NCBI GenBank assembly: GCA_014621425.1
Contig: JAANBB010000367.1
Location: 1 to 41,068, forward strand
Direction: 5' to 3'
DNA length: 41,068 nt
Source of the DNA: Cylindrodendrum hubeiense
Taxonomy: Eukaryota; Ascomycota; Sordariomycetes; Hypocreales; Nectriaceae
The first letter of the stretch is position 1. Each line of letters opens with the position of its first letter. The notes beneath the pieces were generated by a model. That model saw only the letters and a list, made by a program, of their open reading frames with translations, had not been told where the DNA came from and did no database searches. Shown in pieces: positions 34,207 through 41,068 of the stretch. The translations under genes and the position numbers were made by a program.

Positions 34207-35503
34207 AGTTGTACTCAGTTGAACAGCATGACCAGGACTGCCATTGTCGGTTCTGTGCTCGCGCTGGGATCCAGCAATTCGAAGCACAGACGGTTCCGAC
34301 TGGGAGGGGTCGACTGAAGGGCACGCGATCGACGAGTTTGCCATGTCCGTAACAAACCACGACTGAGCGAATCAATGTTTTGGCGGATGGGTGTACAGAC
34401 GGATACCCAGAGCCGACACCATTGCGACGCTCGACACACCGTTTGGATTGACGCTAGCCGCAGAACATGGAAGGCGATAAATAGTGAATTGGATTTAATG
34501 TGCCATCGGTGCAGTGCATGCGTCCAGGGTCTCAGTCCCTAAGCCTAAGCCTGGGAGGCTCGCTGAGGGTCCTCGGGTCGGACGAAAACTCATCGCATGC
34601 AACCATCTCGAGCAGTTAGGCTGCCATGTACCGTGCTCTATCGGCATAACGGGAAACGGGGGGTGCAAAGTGGTGGTGTACCAAACCATGTCGGGCTGAG
34701 CTCGCCCGTCGGAGGCCGCCCTGGATGTCCTGACACAGAGGTATTTCACACAGCCACCTACGTACATACTTCGTACAGCACACGTGAGCCGGGTCAGCAT
34801 TCCCCGTAAACACGGGTAGGTAGGCTGCCAAGACATGTGTGTGTGGGCGTACGGGGCGTCCCTTGCTTCGTCTAACCCACGTGTTCGGCTCGGTTACAAC
34901 CGGGCTTCTGACCCGCGTGAATTATGAAAGCAACTCTCAGCTTGCACTGGAATTTCGATCGAATCAGTCAACGAATGACCTGAGACGAACGCTCGCGATA
35001 TGTGCCTGCCCGTCATTAGGGAAAAGTATCTCACTGTCTGCCGCATCGAGGAATTTCCCTTCACTTTGTAAGTAAAGACTCACCAAAGAAAGAACGAAGC
35101 CCAGGCTAATCTATTCATCTGAACTTGCCCAACCCTGATATCCTTATGAGATACTACTGGGGTTGGTATTGTATCGAATGAAGCGGCTTCCCGTACAGGC
35201 CAGGAAACTCTGTGGAGTATGACCAACAATGAAGTCGATATAAACACATAACTTTCGACCTTACGGAGAAAGAAGCGTGGGATTGGTTTAACGGTAGATA
35301 TAAATGCCCAGAACAGACGAAACCTTTAGCTTGTCCAAGGTAGGAAAACGTAGAATATCTATTGCTATCTACCAACATCAACAAGAGCGGATACCATGCC
35401 ATGTCAAATCACGCATCATGTCCGCCTATTTCAATGACTTAAATTTTAATCGCACTCATGGAAGTGGCGCAATTTAAATTCTAGCATTACGTCATGTCGA
35501 AAG
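34207..35503. other. no gene seen
   Basis: GC-rich until about 34900, then AT-rich. A plus-strand reading near 34300-34470 (DGSDWEGSTEGHAIDEF, ADTIATLDTPFGLTLAAEHG) looks faintly coding but is interrupted by stops and unrecognised. Confidence 0.35.
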
Positions 35504-35850
35504 TCATGTTGGTGCCTTGGGGGCTCCTGTAGCAATAGCGATAACTCTTTTCAAATGAGGATCGCGATTAACAAGGGGTGTCCCAAACACGTAACACGGG
35601 TTTTCCATTCGTGCATTGACAGGCTCGTCCCCAGTGTAGATTACCTGGGGAGTGGGGTTCGTTCGATGAAGGGTGAGAGGGTTATCTGAGGCGGCATTGC
35701 TTTGCCCGTGTACGTTAGCAAAAGAGATTCGCATTGGGATTTGATGGGCTCTGAGTTAACAGTATTTAATAAAGCAAAAGAAAGGCAAGATTGAAAATTG
35801 ATTTACCTCGGTACGGATCCTCGAGTGACGTTCGTGGAAGATGGTGGCAT
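35504..35850 (-). CDS. Small two-exon gene, family member E (unknown function)
   Basis: Exons are 35850-35807 and 35699-35504, with a 107-bp phase-2 intron (GTAAAT...GGCAAAG). The product is 79 aa. Exon 1 is MPPSSTNVTRGSVP. Exon 2 starts NAASDNPLTLHRTN and carries DEPVNARMENPCYVFGTPLV, then NRDPHLKRVIAIATG, ending APKAPT without the GAQF tail. A GCTAAC box is 14 nt before the acceptor. The leader resembles that of D. An ATATTTATA element on the minus strand lies near 36120-36129, about 275 bp upstream. An unspliced reading from 35734 is possible but would lose exon 1, which is conserved in the whole family. Function unknown. Confidence 0.72.
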
Positions 35851-36379
35851 GGCGGCCGTAGAGATAGATGCAGAGCAGCTCCGTGCTTGATACTACTAGA
35901 TCGCGGCGGGGAAAGGTACGCGTCCCATAAGGAGGAAGAATAATATATATAATTAGTGCTAAAAAGAATATTTCAACAAAAATAAAGAAAAGAGTCGCAG
36001 GTGGGTAGTTGTCAACAGGGAGCATGGCCACCAGAGTCAATGCAAAGCTAAACGGAGATATGTAAGGGAGTGATGGTGGATTCTAACAAGCTCTGATGAA
36101 AGGAGGAGGAAAGGTAGCTTGTATAAATATCCCAATAGCATTGTACTAGGACGAAGCAAGCATATTCTTAAGTGCGGCAACGTGGCAAGAAGCGATTGTT
36201 AAGATCAAGACTGCCTTGGGCAGAAATCCGAAGCTAGATGAGCTGAGTAGCATCCCGTGCTAAGTGATGTGCTGATACACTTCATACTGACCAGTGCGTG
36301 TGATGGACTGCGTGTCAGGCTGGCCTCAAAGATACGGGTGACATGAATTTTACGAAGCCACTCTATTACCAAGCACGAA
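35851..36379. other. promoter side of member E
   Basis: No gene. The TATA-like run near 36120-36129 is the only element noted. Confidence 0.4.
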
Positions 36380-37121
36380 TTACTTCTTGTCGAGTAATGT
36401 GGGAAGGACAGGACCGGCGAGATACCAGGTAACTGGATGAGGCCCCCAAAGTAACGTACGATTGACATCGCCGAGCCAGATGGTGAAATGAGGTAATATC
36501 TGCATGTTGGCTACGTGGCCAAGATTGTGCACAATATGTTGATGCCATCCGTCGTGCTTGTCTCGAGATGGTGGATTTGTGTGTTTGTTGAGAAAAACTT
36601 GGCTTTCGCGTGTGGCCCAAGTGCCGTCGAGTACCAGTCAAGAAACAGCGATGACATTGGCGCTGACGGCGGTACCGTGACCAATACGAAACCAGGCAGC
36701 CAAGGCACCCGCCGTTGCAGTTGATACTTGTGGGTTGGGCTCCAATGTCGAACGATATCAGGTCTGTGGCGCTCGTTTGCCAAAGTGTAAACGCCACGGC
36801 AACGGCGTCAGCCTCGGTGGCTGCGTCTACAAGGCTACACGGCAACGGGGGTTGCATCGTCTGTGGGCTACGGTTGCAGTTGGGCATCAAGAGCCTCGCC
36901 AGTTAGCCATGGATAAGTGACCAAGTACCGCTGTGTCCGCACAATCAACAGATGTATAGCTATCCCCAAGTACCGATCAATGTATCTAGGCGAGCCACCA
37001 TAGTCTGAGTTGCCGTGTTGTTGTATTCTTTGGTTACTGTGAATGTGCCATATGCAGCCATGCATACCCGCTGTACAAACCCACCAGCCGTGCCCAACGT
37101 TGACAGCACAATGGACGCCAT
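36380..37121 (-). pseudogene. Broken gene of unknown family
   Basis: Two coding-like parts on the minus strand. The left (5') part, 37121-36960, is MASIVLSTLGTAGGFVQRVC followed by MAAYGTFTVTKEYNNTATQ and ends at a TAG. The 3' part, 36757-36380, runs in another frame: LEPNPQVSTATAGALAAWFR, GHGTAVSANVIAVS, an in-frame TGA (36638-36640), then LVLDGTWATRESQVFLNKHT, DKHDGWHQHIVHNLGHVANM, TIWLGDVNRTLLWGPHPVTW and the end PVLPTLLDKK. The last 85 codons look clearly protein-like. A TGA also precedes the 3' part (36758-36760), and I found no splice model joining the parts. I do not recognise the family. An intact gene with undetected introns is the alternative, but the internal TGA argues against it. 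Confidence 0.45.
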
Positions 37122-37206
37122 CGCTCTCCAATTGCCCCTTTCCCTCCCGTAGACTCATCGCACCATAGTTGCAGCAATGCACATGCATGCCATCGCTCCC
37201 ACGTGG

Positions 37207-37239
37207 ACATCATTGACGTCGGGCGGCCGTCAATGATGT
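37207..37239. repeat. 12-bp perfect inverted repeat, 9-nt loop
   Basis: ACATCATTGACG (37207-37218) and its exact reverse complement (37228-37239) flank TCGGGCGGC. It lies between two gene relics, and the arms contain TGACG, the half-site of bZIP/CRE-type factors. Confidence 0.85.
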
Positions 37240-37664
37240 GTTGGCCTCAGCCACGGGCACAGTGCTGCCTGTTCCCAGTCGGCCTCAATTTTACCACTGG
37301 CCCCAATGTCAGCTTTCTTGTAGACTCAACGGAACCGCAGTGTACAGCCATCCATCTCCCCAGATGCAACACATGGTGGGTGAGGCGAACGCTGACGCAC
37401 AGCTGTCTGGCCTTGACCATGGACGTACGAATACCGATGCCGGACTTCTCTTATCAAATCATCTTTCAGACTAGGACTCTGCCTGGTCTTAGATGCACAG
37501 ATAATGTTTCAATAACTTTGAACTACAACAAACCGACGCTAACCATGCCCTTCCCATGGCCTATTATGCGAAGCTGTAGTGGGATTGCCGTGTTCGTATT
37601 TTACGGGGTCTGCCCTGGAAGAACTACGCTCCCTAATATATTATCATTGCCATGTTAGGCTTGT

Positions 37665-37982
37665 TTCCGTCTTCTTCGTGACGCCAATTTGGTGCGACAT
37701 CTGAAGGCCTGTGAAGTCATGAGTAACCCAACGACTATTTGCTCCGACAAGACTGGTACCTTGACCCAGAACAAGATGCGAGTTGTTTTGGGAACCATCG
37801 GAACCAGCCATAGATTCGGCGGTGCTCGTCCTGGAACCCAAGGCAGTGACGGCGAATCGACACCAATTAACACGAATGGCGACATCTCGGCGTCTAAATT
37901 TGCTGCGATGCTTAGTGCCCCGATCAAGGAACTTCTACTCGAATCCATCCTCCGAATGCAATCGGCCTTCAAGAGCGATTGA
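37665..37982 (+). pseudogene. P-type calcium ATPase fragment
   Basis: One frame reads [20 protein letters not shown], then [17 protein letters not shown]. That is the phosphorylation-site segment of plasma-membrane or vacuolar type Ca-ATPases (PMCA/Pmc1 class), with the catalytic Asp in DKTGT intact. It continues [40 protein letters not shown] as in fungal homologues, and stops at 37980-37982 after AFKSD. A whole enzyme exceeds 1000 residues; here about 105 are left, with no transmembrane segments, nucleotide-binding domain or hinge on either side. It is a relic of a duplicated gene, not functional. Confidence 0.85.
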
Positions 37983-38240
37983 CGAGCTTGAAATACAGGG
38001 AGTTGCAGGCATATGTGCACCAACACCTCAGTCATTAAACAGTTGCGATTCGCTCGTGCAGGTCAATTATGGAGCACGGCTACACCCTGGTTTCAAATAA
38101 AATATCAGCCTTCGTAATGGCTTTGCAAAAGACGCCCTGCATCCTCGGCTCAATTTCGGACCTTTAGTTATGTCAACCCCGCGTCTTGTCGCAGCAAATT
38201 CCTCCTTTTAACGCTGCTCAGACATCCCTCTAGCATCACG
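37983..38240. other. intergenic between ATPase relic and F-box gene
   Basis: Probably the promoter and leader of the F-box gene. No further ATPase similarity is seen. Confidence 0.5.
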
Positions 38241-39728
38241 ATGGAAACGTCAATCTTAACCCTTCTAAACCTTCCCACCGAGGTCATTTCTCTTATTTGC
38301 TCTCGAGTTTGTGGCGAGATCACTGACGAGTCCTGGAAATCGACGCCTATTTCTCGACCAATTTCTTTAAGGTTTCACGAGGACACGAGGACTTTGATTA
38401 GGCTGAGTCTCACATGCCGCAGACTTTACCACACAGCGACACCATTCATCTACCATGACTTTGACTCTAGTGAATGTCATCCGAAGCGGACGCTTATGCT
38501 CTTGTATACACTGTACCGAAAACCAGAGCTAGCGAATCATGTTCGCCGCATCGCATTCAATGCGCATACATATTGGCCTGGCAATCACTGGGTTAGTATC
38601 AAAGAGGAGGCGACTAAACGTGGAATGCTCGTACCCGAAGCTTGGAACCCGAGCTTAAAGGAGGTAGAAATGGGTCCGTGGCCGCCGCCAATGCATAGCC
38701 CTCCCATCTGGTTGTCAGATACCAGCGACGATGATGATAGTGATGGAGCGGAAGAGGGGGAAGATAACGACAGTGTTGGCAACACTGAGCAAGATGAAGC
38801 TCCGCAGGATGAGAATTTCGGTTGGGGCGATGCAATTACGATACGTACGTCTATCGGCATCGTCTTTGATCTCTTTCTTTGCATTCTCAACAACGTTAAA
38901 TGCGTCAGATTGTTGAGAAGTAGAGGAGCAGGGTACACCTCGTTTCTGCCTCCGTCATCAAATGTTCCTTCCCTACGAAAGTTTTACTACGATGAGGGCG
39001 CTCCTCGTGGCCAGATTCTGAATTGGGGTCAGATCGAGATGGGATGTTCATTCAGTCACCTGTTGGGCCTGTTTCCCAACCTTGAAAGTTTGCAACTCAA
39101 TCACTGCGAGTCGGTGTCAACCGATTTGGATATAGGAAATGTGACTTATTTGTCGTTACGGAATACCTTTCTCTCCGCACTGGATTGGAAAACTTTATTC
39201 GCGAGTGTCCCACGTCTGGAGAAATTCATCTACACCTCTAATGCAGGTAGACAGAAGGATATCAACCAAGGGCATATTACTGCTGGAATTCAGTCATGCA
39301 AGCAAATATTACGCCATTTAGAGATCACGACTTCAGCTGGGAGTGAAGGCTCTTGCACTATAGAGACAGATGAGCTTGCAAGGTCTTTGAAGGATTTCAA
39401 GGCTTTGAAAGTCTTGGGCTTGGACGGAAGCGCGCTCTGTCTCACAGAACCGAGCCCAGGGTGCGATTGGGCGTCCGTTTCCGTCGACGATGAATACACT
39501 AAGTACTCCATATCCTTAGTGGATTTGCTGCCAGAATCAATCGAGACTGTCCTGATTCGCGAGGTGAGAGTGCGTAGCTTCAAGGCTCTGGTTGAGTTGA
39601 AGCAGGCCGTTTCCAACGGTTTATTTCCTCACCTCAAGAGGTTTGAAGACGTGACCCACGGGCAAAGCACTTCTCCGTTCGTAACAGCTCTGCAGGATAC
39701 AATTAGGATTCAAACGGAAAATGCTTAA
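38241..39728 (+). CDS. F-box protein
   Basis: An intact intronless frame of 495 aa with start context CACGATGG. Residues about 6-75 form an F-box-like motif (LLNLPTEVISLICSRVC, then LIRLSLTCRRLYHTATPFIY). An acidic low-complexity segment (DTSDDDDSDGAEEGEDND) covers about residues 160-190. The rest has leucine-rich irregular segments (FPNLESLQLNHCES, VTYLSLRNTFLSALDW, ALKVLGLDGSAL), as in fungal F-box/LRR-like proteins. Such proteins are expected to dock on Skp1 and present substrates to an SCF ubiquitin ligase; the substrate is unknown. These genes are expanded in Pezizomycotina. No defect is seen. Confidence 0.82.
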   Translation: METSILTLLNLPTEVISLICSRVCGEITDESWKSTPISRPISLRFHEDTRTLIRLSLTCRRLYHTATPFIYHDFDSSECHPKRTLMLLYTLYRKPELANHVRRIAFNAHTYWPGNHWVSIKEEATKRGMLVPEAWNPSLKEVEMGPWPPPMHSPPIWLSDTSDDDDSDGAEEGEDNDSVGNTEQDEAPQDENFGWGDAITIRTSIGIVFDLFLCILNNVKCVRLLRSRGAGYTSFLPPSSNVPSLRKFYYDEGAPRGQILNWGQIEMGCSFSHLLGLFPNLESLQLNHCESVSTDLDIGNVTYLSLRNTFLSALDWKTLFASVPRLEKFIYTSNAGRQKDINQGHITAGIQSCKQILRHLEITTSAGSEGSCTIETDELARSLKDFKALKVLGLDGSALCLTEPSPGCDWASVSVDDEYTKYSISLVDLLPESIETVLIREVRVRSFKALVELKQAVSNGLFPHLKRFEDVTHGQSTSPFVTALQDTIRIQTENA

Positions 39729-40479
39729 AAGTTAAGATGGTTTATATCCACAGCCGTCGTGAATATATAAGAAGAGCAGCTTGACAACCAGATTGAACGC
39801 GAGAGAATAGATAATTATATCTTAGGTGCTATTTATAAAGCACCGACACATGTTTATTCCAGTTTAAGAGGATACCTCAGCCAAAGCTACATGCCCACTA
39901 CCACATGGGTGTATCTGCAGGTGAGCAGATGAGCAGGCGTCCAATGAATAATTGGGAACCCGAGTAAGTGCTCAACAAGCTATTGTTGCCGAGCCATCGA
40001 GATGTTGCAAATTAAAAGTAGTCGAAATGTTAGGCAGGGGTTATGCTATCAGTCAAGCAACTTAAAAACATTCCGATGGGCAGTCAATACGTAAGTTGAG
40101 AAAGGGCCTACGATCGATGGCGCAGTCAATCAGGTGTGTAGGAGTCTGGCAAGCAATGAAAAAGGAGATGCGATCGCGATACAGGCTCCGGTCTTGATTC
40201 TTCATCTCCAGTAACCTTGCGACCGATGCTGTGACCGATGTTGCAACAGCTGCGCCTAGCTAGACTTGATTACATTTGAGAAAGGTGGCCAAAGACAACC
40301 GTCAAATACAATTTTCCGGGGAATATTAACCAAAATAAAATAGTAGATAAGGAAAATGGCCAGAGAAGATGAGCTGGGGGGACAATCATGAGACAACGGT
40401 GGCCACAGACCTTTAACCAGACGAACTTTGATCTGCCAGAGAAAGATAGGCAATGAAAGTTAGCCAGACAACTTTGGCA
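39729..40479. other. intergenic, 3' of the F-box gene
   Basis: AT-rich sequence with no gene. From about 40280 scattered GGCCAGA and ACTTTG elements anticipate the minisatellite. Confidence 0.4.
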
Positions 40480-40675
40480 ACAAAACATTGACCAGCAGAC
40501 ATTGACTTAAACATCGACTCATCCAGTCAACTTTGACCAAACCTGGTCTTTAGCCGGTCAACCTTGGCCAGCCAATAAAAATGGCCAGACAAACTTCGGC
40601 TATGGAACATTGAACTTTGAACTTTGACCAGCGAACTTTGACCAGCGAACTCTGGCCAAAGAAAATGGCCAGAGA
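40480..40675. repeat. degenerate 7/14-bp minisatellite
   Basis: Variants of GAACTTTGACCAGC and GGCCAGA alternate at 7- or 14-bp steps. Two exact 14-mers lie at 40619-40632 and 40633-40646, next to a partial GAACTTT unit at 40612-40618. Frames here are artefacts of the repeat. Confidence 0.7.
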
Positions 40676-40957
40676 ATGGTAAACCCCCGATTGCGGGCAA
40701 GATCCAATAGCGGTGCATTGTAGCGCCTTAATCTGCTGTCGCGTACCCGTACTAACTGATCTCAAATGAATCATAATATTGCGTGAGTACCATTATCTCC
40801 ATCGCAGGTCCGTTGTGCAGTGGGTGAGGAAGGGGCCCGCGAGGGGGCTGGATGAGACGGTGGAGGGTTCCTCATGGCCGCTGGGCTTGCTGTTAGCCTA
40901 GTGGCGCTACTGCCTTGGTGCGCCGCAGTGTTTGGGCCATGCAGGGCAATGCGGTAG
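40676..40957. other. spacer between two minisatellites
   Basis: No gene seen. GC content rises from about 40810 onward. Confidence 0.4.
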
Positions 40958-41068
40958 TAGTTGGACAGTGCCATAGTTGGGCAATGCCGTAGCTGGGCAA
41001 TGCCGTAGTCCGGCGATGCAGGAGTCCGGGAAGTGCAGTATTTTAGCAATGCAGCTGGTCGGCTGGTC
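40958..41068. repeat. 16-bp minisatellite running off the window end
   Basis: Units TAGTTGGACAGTGCCA, TAGTTGGGCAATGCCG, TAGCTGGGCAATGCCG and TAGTCCGGCGATGCAG are consecutive from 40958, then a 17-bp and a 16-bp variant, then a diverged end. The array is probably longer than the window shows. Confidence 0.85.

Noticed and set aside
40256..40774. Minus-strand frames rich in GHF, WP and SGH
   Set aside because: Produced by the GGCCAG/CTTTGACCAG minisatellite.
1..41068. CRISPR array, bacterial operon or prokaryotic elements
   Set aside because: No direct repeats with unique spacers; spliceosomal introns and a eukaryotic tRNA show nuclear fungal DNA.

Overview
The window looks like nuclear DNA of a filamentous ascomycete (Pezizomycotina). 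Genes carry short introns (about 46-130 bp) with GT...AG borders and CTAAC/CTGAC-type branch sites. There is one intron-containing nuclear tRNA-Leu. Recognisable products are typical of these fungi: a GPI-anchored Kre9/Knh1-like protein, a hemerythrin-like protein, a secreted But2-like protein, a LaeA-like methyltransferase, a quinone-oxidoreductase-like MDR enzyme, a cupin and an F-box protein. Gene density is very low for such a genome, and there are several gene relics and minisatellites, so this is probably an accessory, repeat-influenced or subtelomere-like compartment (inference).

The main discovery is a family of six small, two-exon genes that I do not recognise. All are on the minus strand, at 444-847, 7486-7910, 10837-11244, 13809-14231, 31587-31950 and 35504-35850 (called F, A, B, C, D, E). 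Each begins with a Ser/Thr-rich exon of 13-14 codons ending in phase 2. A 97-131 bp intron follows, usually with a CTAAC or CTGAC box 14-19 nt before the acceptor. The second exon encodes the core PVNARMQNPSYVFGTPLF-RDP. Four members (A, B, C, F) end in a G-GAQF-like or GGQF tail; D and E lack it. All six assemble into open frames of 79-100 codons once spliced. Each has a TATA-like AT-rich box about 270-345 bp upstream of its start.

Layout: 0-15 kb holds family members F, A, B and C, the GPI protein gene, a 43-bp perfect hairpin (9628-9670) and two 7-bp-period minisatellites (12.56 and 14.89 kb). 16-27 kb holds the more ordinary genes: hemerythrin-like, But2-like, the LaeA-like methyltransferase that lacks its SAM-binding core, and the convergent MDR and cupin pair. 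28-36 kb is mostly gene-empty, with tRNA-Leu(UAG), a dispersed 72-bp repeat pair and family members D and E. 36-38 kb holds two relics: an unrecognised broken gene and a P-type Ca-ATPase fragment. 38.2-39.7 kb is an intact F-box gene, and the window ends in two minisatellites.

I see no biosynthetic backbone gene (PKS, NRPS, terpene cyclase), so the methyltransferase, MDR and cupin should not be read as a metabolite cluster. Splice models and repeat alignments were made by eye. Function of the six-gene family is unknown.
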